This document shows positions 1 to 7,323 of a stretch of DNA of 15,142 bases, one piece after another. Positions within the stretch are counted from its first letter, which is position 1; the number at the start of each line of letters is the position of its first letter. Under the pieces are notes generated by a model. It worked only from the letters and a program-made list of their open reading frames with translations, was not told the DNA's origin and did not search any database. Source of the DNA: an uncultured Acetatifactor sp. (lineage in GTDB: Bacteria; Bacillota; Clostridia; Lachnospirales; Lachnospiraceae); assembly GCA_934436245.1 (NCBI GenBank), contig CAKSAM010000049.1, positions 1-15,142 of the forward strand, given 5' to 3'. Made by a program: the position numbers and the translations under genes.

Positions 1-35
1 TTTAGAATACATGTGCGGAAGAGTCAAGTTCTGCA

Positions 36-206
36 TTTTCATAAAAACTGTTATAAATGTTGTTTTTATGAAAAATAACCCCATCTTTTATATTTCAAAA
101 CTAATAAATTTCATAAAATTCGAGATATTATAGAATTTATGAAAAAAAGGAATGTATTTTAAGAATTTTTTTCATAAAATTTAGTAAAATAAGTATTTTT
201 ATGAAA
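36..206. repeat. Cluster of three AT-rich inverted repeats built on TTTCATAAAA
   Basis: The decamer TTTCATAAAA or its complement recurs in alternating orientation at 37-46, 64-73, 109-118, 136-144 (one T short), 170-179 and 197-206. The copies form three inverted pairs, each with the same 27-base offset between the starts of its arms. The first pair is the longest: 36-48 and 62-74 are a perfect 13-base inverted repeat around a 13-base centre. No reading frame here looks real. The regular offset suggests either a protein-binding array or RNA hairpins. The sequence lies beyond the metK terminator, and the gene to its left is not in the window. Function unknown. Confidence 0.7.
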
Positions 207-210
207 CTAA

Positions 211-500
211 TAGCCCTTGCCAGGGCTACTGGTGTTTTTGAAAGCTTTTCAAAACGCAGAACGCCCACGGCGGACGGAATGTCATGCCGCGATGTCTGTC
301 GGAGGGTGTTGATATTTTCTTGAAAAGTGCTGAAAGACAGGGGGAAAGCGGACACGATGTCCGCGTCAGCCGATCCGCGCCATGGATGGCGCGTGTAGGC
401 GGCCCCGTCATAATGAGAACCGCTGTATCACTTTTCATTAGAAAATTCACACCTGGAGACGCGACATCAAGGCGTGATGTTCCGTTCGCCGTGGGCGTTC
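211..500. repeat. GC-rich palindromic block, candidate structured RNA or non-autonomous repeat element
   Basis: Base composition jumps from very AT-rich to GC-rich near 255 and drops again after 500. Two 38-base arms, 259-296 and 463-500, are inverted copies of each other with 32 of 38 positions identical. Inside lie two perfect short hairpins: 348-354 with 358-364 (7 bp, 3-base loop) and 376-383 with 386-393 (8 bp). Just outside, 211-217 pairs with 222-228 (7 bp). Short open frames exist on both strands, but they cross the arms and show no recognisable family or ribosome binding site. The nested structure fits a folded RNA or a miniature repeat element; I do not recognise a known family. Confidence 0.55.
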
Positions 501-534
501 GTGGATTTGCTTAACTAACTTTCAATTTAGTAAG

Positions 535-570
535 AGAAGTATATTACTGCTCAAGCAGTAATATACTTCT
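535..570 (-). terminator. Strong hairpin after metK, probable terminator
   Basis: 535-551 and 554-570 are a perfect 17-base inverted repeat around a two-base centre (in practice a four-base loop). It begins 15 bases beyond the metK stop codon. Neither side has a classic run of Ts, so efficiency is uncertain. It could act on transcripts from both directions. Confidence 0.6.
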
Positions 571-585
571 TAATTGTCGTTCCAC

Positions 586-1773
586 TTACAAATATTTCTT
601 CAACAGATCCACCTTATCCAGTTTCTCCCAGGGCAGATCCACATCAGTACGTCCAAAGTGACCATAAGAAGAAGTCTGCTTATAGATAGGTCTGCGCAGG
701 TCTAACATCTTGATGATACCGGCGGGTCTTAAGTCAAAATTCTCACGGATGATCTCTACCAGTTTGTCGTCATGCAGCTTGCCTGTACCAAAAGTATCTA
801 CCATGATGGAAGTAGGCTGTGCCACACCGATCGCATAAGACAGCTGAATTTCACACTTCTCAGCCAGTCCTGCCGCTACGATATTCTTCGCAACATAACG
901 GGCTGCGTAAGCGGCGCTTCTGTCCACCTTGGTGCAGTCCTTACCGGAGAATGCGCCACCGCCGTGGCGTGCATATCCACCGTAGGTGTCTACGATGATC
1001 TTACGGCCGGTCAGACCGCTGTCGCCATTAGGTCCGCCGATGACGAAACGTCCGGTAGGATTGATGAAGAACTTGGTGTCTGCATCGATCATATCTGCAG
1101 GCAGAACCGGATCGAATACATACTTCTTGATATCTTCATGAATCTGCTCCTGAGACACATATTCATCATGCTGTGTGGAAAGTACGACCGCCTCCAGACG
1201 GAAAGGCTTGCCATTTTCATCATATTCTACAGATACCTGGCTCTTTCCATCGGGTCTTAAATAAGAAAGTGTGCCATCCTTACGAACCTTGGTCAGCTGT
1301 CTGGTCAGCTTATGTGCCAGAGAGATGGGATACGGCATATACTCCGGAGTCTCATCAGTAGCAAAACCGAACATCATACCCTGATCTCCTGCGCCGATAG
1401 CGTCCAGCTGCTCATCCGTCATGTGGCTTTCTCTTGCTTCCAGAGCTTTGTCTACACCCATGGCGATATCAGCGGACTGCTTGTCCAGAGATACCATGAC
1501 TGCACAAGTGTTGCCATCGAATCCCTTTTCGGAAGAATCATAACCAATCTCAGTTACAGTCTTGCGCACAATTGCAGGAATATCAATATTGGCTTTTGTG
1601 GTGATCTCACCCATTACCAGCACAAAACCGGTATTGGTGCAGGTCTCACATGCAACACGGCTGAACGGATCCTGTTCCATCAACGCATCCAGTACCGCAT
1701 CTGATACCGCATCACAGATTTTATCGGGATGTCCCTCGGTTACGGACTCCGATGTAAATAAACGTTTTTCCAT
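586..1773 (-). CDS. metK: S-adenosylmethionine synthetase
   Basis: Makes S-adenosylmethionine from methionine and ATP in the cytoplasm, the methyl donor for methylation and polyamine reactions. The 395-residue length is normal for the family. GHPDK (residues 14-18) carries the N-terminal catalytic His. GAGDQG (127-132) is the first family signature, and GGGAFSGKD (271-279) followed by KVDRS is the phosphate-binding second signature. The ATG start is preceded by GGAGG at a suitable distance. The gene has a long leader with a SAM riboswitch and intrinsic terminator (1895-2052) and a promoter at 2083-2111, so expression should fall when SAM is plentiful. It appears monocistronic, with a hairpin just after the stop. 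Identification is secure; the regulation is inferred from the leader sequence. Confidence 0.98.
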   Translation of the reverse strand: MEKRLFTSESVTEGHPDKICDAVSDAVLDALMEQDPFSRVACETCTNTGFVLVMGEITTKANIDIPAIVRKTVTEIGYDSSEKGFDGNTCAVMVSLDKQSADIAMGVDKALEARESHMTDEQLDAIGAGDQGMMFGFATDETPEYMPYPISLAHKLTRQLTKVRKDGTLSYLRPDGKSQVSVEYDENGKPFRLEAVVLSTQHDEYVSQEQIHEDIKKYVFDPVLPADMIDADTKFFINPTGRFVIGGPNGDSGLTGRKIIVDTYGGYARHGGGAFSGKDCTKVDRSAAYAARYVAKNIVAAGLAEKCEIQLSYAIGVAQPTSIMVDTFGTGKLHDDKLVEIIRENFDLRPAGIIKMLDLRRPIYKQTSSYGHFGRTDVDLPWEKLDKVDLLKKYL

Positions 1774-1894
1774 TTGTCCTCCATTCTGCTTCCTTACAGG
1801 AAGAGTGTAAATTGTGTATAAGTTACAAAAGTTCCTGTTATTCAGGGCCTCATTTACAAAACGGCATCTTCAATACCGGACGCTCTGAATGAAT

Positions 1895-1922
1895 CAAAAA
1901 AGTCCGCTTCTATAAGCGGACT
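1895..1922 (-). terminator. Riboswitch expression-platform terminator of metK
   Basis: On the minus strand 1922-1914 and 1909-1901 form a perfect 9-bp stem with a four-base loop, followed by six Ts (1901-1896). The upstream side of this stem, extended to 1912-1922, can instead pair with 1940-1950 (10 bp, one mismatch). That segment contains most of the 3' strand of aptamer helix P1, so SAM-stabilised P1 would free the terminator to form. Confidence 0.9.
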
Positions 1923-1943
1923 GATTTATCGTTTGATCAAATC

Positions 1944-2052
1944 CTCTTATTGTTCGACAATTGCTCGCTCAGGTGGGCACCTTCCGCATCTCACTATGCG
2001 GGGTTGCCGTGGCTTCCTTGATCCTATGTATCTCCACCACTCTGAATAAGGG
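1944..2052 (-). promoter_or_regulatory. SAM riboswitch (S-box) aptamer
   Basis: In the metK leader, helix P1 pairs CUUAUU (2050-2045) with AAUAAG (1951-1946). Helix P2 can pair GUGG (2040-2037) with CCAC (2012-2009). The conserved GCAACC lies at 2007-2002, P3 pairs 2001-1996 with 1989-1984 (6 bp), and the GGUGC core follows at 1981-1977. A small hairpin (1961-1957 with 1953-1949) stands where P4 is expected. P2 and the P4 region differ somewhat from the textbook S-box, so the precise SAM-clan subclass is uncertain. Position before metK and a mutually exclusive antiterminator/terminator pair support a SAM-dependent OFF switch. Confidence 0.9.
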
Positions 2053-2082
2053 AAAGTCTATATGAACTTTTCTACGCTAATT

Positions 2083-2111
2083 AACTTACTATGAGTTACC
2101 TGTTTTGTCAA
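2083..2111 (-). promoter_or_regulatory. Promoter for the metK leader
   Basis: A consensus -35 TTGACA (2111-2106) is followed after 17 bases by TAAGTT (2088-2083), a weak -10. Transcription would start near 2076, about 24 bases before the riboswitch aptamer. The -35 box overlaps the hairpin at 2109-2142. Confidence 0.65.
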
Positions 2112-2142
2112 CAGACATTTTATTCAAAATGTTATTCTGTTG
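2109..2142 (-). terminator. Hairpin between murA and metK, possible murA terminator
   Basis: 2109-2121 pairs with 2126-2142 as a 7-bp outer and 6-bp inner stem, interrupted by a four-base bulge (2132-2135), with a four-base loop. It begins 22 bases beyond the murA stop. There is no T tract after it, so termination is uncertain. Its distal edge forms part of the metK -35 box. Confidence 0.45.
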
Positions 2143-2164
2143 AGATTTATGAGAATTCCACTCA

Positions 2165-3457
2165 TTATCCGATCTTCAGCTTGAACTTCTGTAAATCTCT
2201 CTCCGTCTCAATCAGCTCGATCTGTGCTCCCAGTCCCTGTAATTTCAGGTGGAAGTCCTCATAGCCTCTCTCAATATAACGGATATCATCTACGGTAGAA
2301 AAACCTTCCGCAGACATGGCTGCCAACACCAGTGCTGCACCGGCCCGTAGATCCGGTGCGGAGATATTGGCTCCGGTATATCTGGATACGCCGTCAATGA
2401 TAGCGGTGTTGCCCTCTACCTTGATACTGGCTCCCATTCTGGTCAGTTCATCCACATATTTGAAACGATTCTCGAAAATGCTCTCTGTCACAATGCTGGT
2501 TCCCTGGGACAATCCCAGTGCCACGGTGATCTGGGGCTGCATATCTGTCGGAAATCCGGGATACGGCAATGTCTTCACCTGGGTATGCTGCAACGGTTTG
2601 GATGCCACCACACGGATACAGTCATCCGCTTCCTCTACTTCACAGCCGATTTCCAGAAGCTTTGCCGTAATAGACTCCAGATGCTTGGGAATCACATTTT
2701 TCACCGTCACATCGCCTTTGGTAACTGCCGCTGCGAACATAAAGGTACCTGCCTCGATCTGGTCGGGAATCACCGCATACTCCGTACCATGCAGACGGGA
2801 AACACCTTTGATTCGAATCACATCGGTACCTGCGCCTTTGATATTAGCTCCCATACTATTCAGGAAATTCGCAAGATCTACCACATGGGGTTCTTTTGCA
2901 GAATTCTCAATGATGGTAGTTCCTTCCGCCATAACTGCCGCCATCATGATATTGATGGTAGCTCCTACGCTGACCACATCCATATAGATATGACTGCCGC
3001 AGAGATGTTCTGCATGGGTCTTGATCAGGCCATGCTCAATCTTAACATCCGCACCCAGGGCTCGAAAGCCTTTAATATGCTGGTCAATGGCACGGCAGCC
3101 GATATCACAGCCGCCGGGAAGTGCCACCTCCGCATGCTTATATTTTCCTAAAAGAGCTCCGATCAGATAATAGGAAGCTCTGATTTTTTTAATATTTTCA
3201 TCTTCTACTACAAGTTCACTGATATTGGATGCATTGAGCGTCACCTTATGACGATCCGTGCGCTTTACGATCACGCCAATGTTCTCCATAGCGCACAAAA
3301 GAACGTTCGTATCTCTTACATCCGGCATATTTTCTATATAAACAGTCTCATCCGTCATTACGGAAGCAGCAAGAATAGGAAGTGCCGCATTCTTGGCACC
3401 CCCTATTTCTACTTCTCCGACTAATGGATTACCGCCTTTAATTGCGTATTGTTCCAT
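2165..3457 (-). CDS. murA: UDP-N-acetylglucosamine 1-carboxyvinyltransferase
   Basis: Catalyses the first committed step of peptidoglycan precursor synthesis, transferring enolpyruvate from PEP to UDP-GlcNAc in the cytoplasm. At 430 residues it is full length. GGAKNAA contains Lys22. The active-site loop PGGCDIGCRAIDQH places the catalytic Cys at residue 117, corresponding to E. coli Cys115, so the usual fosfomycin target is intact. The general-acid/base Asp is in GFPTDMQPQ (Asp305), and Arg371 lies in APDLRAGAALV. The ATG is preceded by AGAGGT. The gene has its own promoter just after the upstream peptidase stop (3504-3532). Firmicutes often carry two murA copies; which paralogue this is cannot be decided here. 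Confidence 0.97.
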   Translation of the reverse strand: MEQYAIKGGNPLVGEVEIGGAKNAALPILAASVMTDETVYIENMPDVRDTNVLLCAMENIGVIVKRTDRHKVTLNASNISELVVEDENIKKIRASYYLIGALLGKYKHAEVALPGGCDIGCRAIDQHIKGFRALGADVKIEHGLIKTHAEHLCGSHIYMDVVSVGATINIMMAAVMAEGTTIIENSAKEPHVVDLANFLNSMGANIKGAGTDVIRIKGVSRLHGTEYAVIPDQIEAGTFMFAAAVTKGDVTVKNVIPKHLESITAKLLEIGCEVEEADDCIRVVASKPLQHTQVKTLPYPGFPTDMQPQITVALGLSQGTSIVTESIFENRFKYVDELTRMGASIKVEGNTAIIDGVSRYTGANISAPDLRAGAALVLAAMSAEGFSTVDDIRYIERGYEDFHLKLQGLGAQIELIETERDLQKFKLKIG

Positions 3458-3503
3458 TGTTTCTTACCTCTGTCATTCTCAGATCAGAAAACCTTCTTAT
3501 GCA

Positions 3504-3532
3504 CTTATACCACATTTTCACGCATTTGTAAA
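3504..3532 (-). promoter_or_regulatory. Promoter for murA
   Basis: TTTACA (3532-3527), a 17-base spacer, then TATAAG (3509-3504), directly after the M23 peptidase stop codon. Transcription would start near 3497, giving a leader of about 40 bases before murA. Confidence 0.7.
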
Positions 3533-3541
3533 TACAGCGCC

Positions 3542-5128
3542 CTAATTCAGGTACTTAAGCGGGTTCACCTGACTGCCGTTAATCAGGATCTCAAAGTGAA
3601 GATGAGGTCCCGTACTTATGCCGGTATTACCGCTCAGTGCAATACGTTCTCCCTGTTTTACCGTCTGGCCGACCTTGACAAGCACCTTGCTCAGATGTCC
3701 GTATCGGGTCTGCCTGCCGTCCTCATGGTTAATATAGACGCAATAACCGTATCCGCTTCCCCATCCGGCTCTGGCTACAGTACCACCGCAGGATGCAAAT
3801 ACCGCAGTTCCGGTAGGAACCGACCAGTCCACACCTTTATGATAGCTGCTGGCGCCCTTGGTAGGTGACTTTCTGCGTCCGAAATTGGAACTCAGACGTC
3901 CACCGGAAATAGGTTTGATATAGGTCGGAGGAATCTTGGTGCCTCGTTCCACGATCTTGGGAACTGCCTCCATGACCACTTCTTCTTTTAAAATATCTCT
4001 GGACACTTCCTTGTCATTCAGATAGGAAACATCCGCAACAATCCGGCGGAATCCAGCGGAGGGCTGCTGTAATATCTTGGTCTGAGTCGTATACCAGGAA
4101 TCATTATCCACATAAATTACGTCGGCATCATAAATCTCTTCATAGTAGTTCTGTTCCATGCGCTCCACGGATAGTTCCGGTTCCGGCACAGTAATGATCA
4201 GCTTGTCACCCACACGTATTGTAGAATTCTCATCCGTCAGAGTCTCGCTGTTCATGGCAATGATCTGGTCCATCGGAATATTAACCTTGATAGAAATCTC
4301 CGACAGAGTATCTCCGCTGACTACTTCATATTCTCCGGGAGTCTCCTGCTCCTTGATCACATCCTCGACCGCCTGATCTAAGGGCGTCAGCATACTTTCT
4401 GGAAGATAGGTCTCCACGATTTCCACTTTTTCTGCGAAATCCATGGTCAGCAGACCCAGATCGTAATCCTCAAAATCCTTCTCGCCCTCTGCTTCCGCCT
4501 GAGAGCCGGCCTGATCCAAAGCAGACTGTACACCTCCAGCATAAATAGCCTCTTCCTTCTGCTCTTCCTGCTGAGTCAGCTCCTGTCTGTTCACGACCTC
4601 TGTCGTAAGAACATTAAATTCCTTCTGGGCATCATGGGTCAGTTCCACACTGAATTTTTCTTCGCTGTCATACTTGTCCACGGCTGCCTGCAGCAGGGAT
4701 TTCACCTCGTCCACACTTGCCAGGTTGACCATGTACTCGTTTACCTTCATGGTATAGGATCTGTGGGAAGTCTCCCGAATGCTGCTTTCCAGTTCCTTCT
4801 GCATTGCTGTCAGCATAGTATCCTCGTCAGACAAAGTTCCCCACAATACTTCTTCTCCGACCAGTTTCAGATCTGCATCCATAAAAACCATCTCATCACT
4901 CCCGGATGCAATATTCTTTCTGGCTTCCTGTAACAGTTGTTCCGCTGTGTCCGCCTCGCCAACCGTTCCGATCTCATTGCCATTTAAGAATACATGAAAG
5001 TAGTTCTCTCCGGTCTTTTCAAACGCAGCATAGCCCCTTAAGAAAAAGAGACTCACAAAAAGTGTTGCCAGCGTTGTTTTCACATATGTATATTTTACTC
5101 TTTTAGAGTAAGATGTCAGTTTTCTCAT
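3542..5128 (-). CDS. Membrane-anchored LysM-G5-M23 peptidoglycan endopeptidase
   Basis: A 528-residue cell-wall hydrolase. A basic N-terminus and one hydrophobic segment (about 17-35) anchor it or act as an uncleaved signal, with the rest outside the cell. Residues about 40-265 are acidic and not assignable. A LysM peptidoglycan-binding module spans about 267-314 (EVVSGDTLSEIS to GDKLIITVP). A G5-type domain covers about 318-397. The C-terminal M23 metallopeptidase domain (about 408-528) has a complete zinc site: His430 and Asp434 in HKGVD, and His511 in HLHFE, with His478 and His509 as catalytic histidines. It probably cleaves peptide cross-links. The ATG has GAAGGA upstream and a promoter at 5294-5322. 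Being next to murA fits wall metabolism. The exact bond cleaved is unknown. Confidence 0.93.
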   Translation of the reverse strand: MRKLTSYSKRVKYTYVKTTLATLFVSLFFLRGYAAFEKTGENYFHVFLNGNEIGTVGEADTAEQLLQEARKNIASGSDEMVFMDADLKLVGEEVLWGTLSDEDTMLTAMQKELESSIRETSHRSYTMKVNEYMVNLASVDEVKSLLQAAVDKYDSEEKFSVELTHDAQKEFNVLTTEVVNRQELTQQEEQKEEAIYAGGVQSALDQAGSQAEAEGEKDFEDYDLGLLTMDFAEKVEIVETYLPESMLTPLDQAVEDVIKEQETPGEYEVVSGDTLSEISIKVNIPMDQIIAMNSETLTDENSTIRVGDKLIITVPEPELSVERMEQNYYEEIYDADVIYVDNDSWYTTQTKILQQPSAGFRRIVADVSYLNDKEVSRDILKEEVVMEAVPKIVERGTKIPPTYIKPISGGRLSSNFGRRKSPTKGASSYHKGVDWSVPTGTAVFASCGGTVARAGWGSGYGYCVYINHEDGRQTRYGHLSKVLVKVGQTVKQGERIALSGNTGISTGPHLHFEILINGSQVNPLKYLN

Positions 5129-5293
5129 GAATTCCTTCTCAATCTATTGTATCTGCCAACAGTATGTCCCATCGGGACATTCTGTATACTTATCTTATAG
5201 CAGTTTCGTCTGACGTATTCTGCGCCATCTTTACGGTACCATCCGTCAGATGCCAAAATCCGCCAACTGCCGTAATAACTTTGTAACATATAG

Positions 5294-5322
5294 ATTCTAA
5301 CAGCAATTATACGCCTTGTAAA
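5294..5322 (-). promoter_or_regulatory. Promoter for the M23 peptidase
   Basis: TTTACA (5322-5317), 17 bases, TAGAAT (5299-5294), preceded by TG two bases earlier. Transcription would start near 5287, leaving an untranslated leader of about 158 bases. That leader includes a 7-bp hairpin (5164-5170 with 5174-5180). A small open frame across the leader has no ribosome binding site and is not called. Confidence 0.7.
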
Positions 5323-5325
5323 GGA

Positions 5326-5339
5326 AGAATATCTGTTCG
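5326..5339. promoter_or_regulatory. LexA/DinR-like operator between divergent promoters
   Basis: On the minus strand the site reads CGAAC-AGAT-ATTCT. The Gram-positive SOS box is CGAAC-N4-GTTCG, so one half matches 5 of 5 and the other 3 of 5. It lies 8 bases before the dinB -35 box and 3 bases before the peptidase -35 box. It could therefore repress either promoter. Support is the match plus the DNA-damage gene beside it. Confidence 0.5.
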
Positions 5340-5347
5340 ATTTTTTG

Positions 5348-5376
5348 TTTCCAATCCCCTCAATCCATGCTATAAT
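5348..5376 (+). promoter_or_regulatory. Promoter for dinB
   Basis: TTTCCA (5348-5353), 17 bases, then a perfect TATAAT (5371-5376) with an extended TG element just before it. Transcription would start near 5383, which rules out in-frame start codons further upstream and supports the ATG at 5435. Confidence 0.75.
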
Positions 5377-5434
5377 GAATTCGCACATTTATACTCTGCG
5401 GACACAAGAACCCACACAGGAAAGGAGTCCTTCC

Positions 5435-6625
5435 ATGAAGGAATCAATTATTTTTCATATTGATGTGAATTCCGCCTTTTTAAGCTGGACGGCCCTGGCC
5501 AGGCTGGAGCAGGGGGATCCTGTGGATCTACGCACCATTCCGGCCATTGTGGGCGGCGATACTTCCACCAGACACGGTGTGGTACTGGCCAAATCTATTC
5601 TCGCCAAAGCCTACGGCATCACCACCGGAGAACCTGTCGTCAACGCCCTGCGCAAATGTCCGGGACTGGTCATGGCTTCTCCTAATCACAACATGTACCG
5701 CCAGAAGAGCCGCCTGCTCATGGAGCACCTCTCCGATATCTGCCCCGATATCGAACAGGTCAGCATTGATGAATGTTACATGGATTACACCCCCATTGCA
5801 TCAAAATACAATACGCCCGAAGAAGCTGCCGCTTTGATCCGCCGTTCTGTGTTTGAAAAATTCAAGTTTACTGTAAATGTGGGAATTTCCGATCGAAAGG
5901 TTCTGGCCAAAATGGCCTCTGATTTTGAAAAGCCTGATAAGACGCATACGCTGTATTACCGGGAAATCCAGCAGAAGATGTGGCCGCTTCCTGTTTCCGA
6001 TCTGTTTACCTGCGGTCACTCCAGTGTTGAAACTTTGCATAAACTGGGGATTCTCACAATAGGTGACCTGGCGCAGACCGATCCTGCCATCCTGGAAGCG
6101 CATTTGAAAAGCCATGGGCGAAACCTCTGGCAGTATGCCAACGGTATCGATGATTCTACTGTAGTGCTGGAGCCTTCCAAGGCCAAGGGAATCGGCAATT
6201 CCACTACCTTAAGCAATGATGCCCTGACAAAAGAGGAAGCCTGCAAAGTGCTGTTGTCCCTGTGTGAATCCGTGGGTGCCCGTCTGCGTGCATCACATCA
6301 GCTGGCTGGACAGATATGTACAGAGATCCGCTACAGTGATTTCCGGAATGTTTCGCACCAGATGCCCCTGGAGGTTCCCACTGCTTCAGTAAATCTTCTC
6401 TATGAAAATGCCTGTGCGCTGTTTGACGAGCTATGGGATTCTTCTCCCATACGGCTGTTAGGTGTCCGTACTTCCAAACTGGTGCCGGAAGATGAGCCCA
6501 TCCAGCTCAGCCTGTTCGACTATGCGGCTCCCCGGTCCGAAAAACAACAGAAACTGGAATCCGCTCTGGACGATATTCGCACAAAATATGGAAAGGATGC
6601 CATCAAACGGGGAAGTTTTCTCTAG
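5435..6625 (+). CDS. dinB: Y-family translesion DNA polymerase (Pol IV type)
   Basis: Copies past damaged DNA with low fidelity. The ATG at 5435 is chosen because AAAGGAG lies seven bases upstream and the promoter overlaps the earlier in-frame codons; the product is 396 residues. Metal-binding Asp10 is in FHIDVNSAF, and Asp112-Glu113 are in SIDECYMD. Phe15 aligns with the steric-gate residue. The palm continues to VGISDRKVLAKMASDFEKPD, the thumb helix-hairpin-helix is around 187-225, and the little finger spans about 245-350. QLSLF (357-361) is a canonical beta-clamp binding motif, followed by a short helical tail. The gene is divergent from the peptidase, has a LexA-like box in front, and ends by overlapping the stop of the convergent regulator gene. 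Confidence 0.95.
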   Translation: MKESIIFHIDVNSAFLSWTALARLEQGDPVDLRTIPAIVGGDTSTRHGVVLAKSILAKAYGITTGEPVVNALRKCPGLVMASPNHNMYRQKSRLLMEHLSDICPDIEQVSIDECYMDYTPIASKYNTPEEAAALIRRSVFEKFKFTVNVGISDRKVLAKMASDFEKPDKTHTLYYREIQQKMWPLPVSDLFTCGHSSVETLHKLGILTIGDLAQTDPAILEAHLKSHGRNLWQYANGIDDSTVVLEPSKAKGIGNSTTLSNDALTKEEACKVLLSLCESVGARLRASHQLAGQICTEIRYSDFRNVSHQMPLEVPTASVNLLYENACALFDELWDSSPIRLLGVRTSKLVPEDEPIQLSLFDYAAPRSEKQQKLESALDDIRTKYGKDAIKRGSFL

Positions 6626-7176
6626 TGCTGTGTTGTGATGATCATGTTAAGCACCGCTTTCGTTTCACCGATGTTACGATAGCTATGCTTTCTGTCACTG
6701 GCAAAATAGAGTGAGCTTCCCGTTTTCACCAGAAAACTGCCATCTTCCAGGATCAGTTCAATCTCTCCGGATACCACAGTCAGATATTCCCAGGTCTGTT
6801 CCCCATGGGATTCGCTCTCCATCCGGGCATTCCTTGCCAGCTCTCCCTGATAGATTTCAAAATTCCTGCCTGCATCATAAGGAAGCATTACATAAATCCG
6901 GTATTCTCCTTCTTTCGCCTTGAACACCGGCGCTTCCTCCAGGGAAGGCATTACCATGATTTCTTTTCTGTTATAAATCAGCTGTTCGAAGGGCACCTTC
7001 AGTCCTTCCACAATTTTTCCTATGGTAGACACCGTAGGGTTGGACTCACCTCTCTCGATCTGTCCCAGCATGCTTTTGCTGACGCCGGTCCGTTCTGCCA
7101 GCATATCCAGGCTCATATTTTTGGATTTGCGGATTCGTTTTAAATTGAATGCTATATTCTTATCTATCTGTGTCAT
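6622..7176 (-). CDS. XRE-family transcriptional regulator with C-terminal cupin domain
   Basis: A 184-residue DNA-binding regulator. The N-terminal helix-turn-helix (about 9-63) has the typical MSLDMLAERTGVSKSMLGQI recognition region. The C-terminal single cupin domain (about 100-180) has His124, Glu130 and His164 at plausible metal- or ligand-binding positions. Such proteins usually sense a small molecule through the cupin barrel and control a nearby metabolic or transport operon; the ligand cannot be read from sequence. The ATG at 7176 is preferred over a GTG 20 codons upstream because that GTG lies inside a terminator hairpin. A GGGTGG sits before the ATG as a moderate ribosome binding site. 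The stop codon overlaps that of dinB on the opposite strand. Confidence 0.9.
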   Translation of the reverse strand: MTQIDKNIAFNLKRIRKSKNMSLDMLAERTGVSKSMLGQIERGESNPTVSTIGKIVEGLKVPFEQLIYNRKEIMVMPSLEEAPVFKAKEGEYRIYVMLPYDAGRNFEIYQGELARNARMESESHGEQTWEYLTVVSGEIELILEDGSFLVKTGSSLYFASDRKHSYRNIGETKAVLNMIITTQH

Positions 7177-7199
7177 ATGTACCACCCGGACTTTCCCAG

Positions 7200-7227
7200 A
7201 TTCTGCATCTGCTTTTCCTGAAATCAA
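7200..7227 (-). promoter_or_regulatory. Weak candidate promoter for the XRE-cupin regulator
   Basis: TTGATT (7227-7222), 16 bases, CAGAAT (7205-7200), four of six matches in each box. It lies just after the upstream gene's terminator and 24 bases before the chosen start codon, so it fits by position but is weak by sequence. Confidence 0.35.
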
Positions 7228-7256
7228 AAATAGCACCAGACACTTTGTCTGATGCT
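7224..7256 (-). terminator. Intrinsic terminator of the flavin reductase gene
   Basis: An 11-bp stem with one G-T pair (7232-7242 with 7246-7256) and a three-base loop is followed on the minus strand by ATTTTT and a further T-rich stretch. It lies about 70 bases after the flavin reductase-family stop and separates that gene from the regulator. Confidence 0.8.
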
Positions 7257-7323
7257 ACCTCTTCGTAGTAAATGTTTCTATTTATGATACCTTATCATAC
7301 CGAACCTGGGAAAAAACGTCAAG

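Noticed and set aside
36..206. CRISPR array
   Set aside because: The repeated unit is only about 10 bases, alternates in orientation and has irregular spacers, unlike direct repeats of 24-37 bases with uniform spacers.
137..514. Three short overlapping open frames on both strands in the GC-rich palindromic block
   Set aside because: They overlap one another, similar peptides arise on opposite strands because of the inverted arms, and none has a convincing ribosome binding site.
2316..2987. Long plus-strand open frame (223 codons) opposite murA
   Set aside because: Shadow frame of a highly conserved gene on the other strand, with no family resemblance of its own.
5125..5388. Open frame of 87 codons on the minus strand in the leader of the M23 peptidase
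   Set aside because: It spans both divergent promoters and the LexA-like box, has no ribosome binding site, and its product resembles nothing recognisable.
7174..7192. GGGTGGTAC before the XRE-cupin start, resembling the T-box antiterminator bulge
   Set aside because: The CCGCG that should follow is absent, there is no specifier stem, and it abuts the start codon, where it more likely serves as the ribosome binding site.
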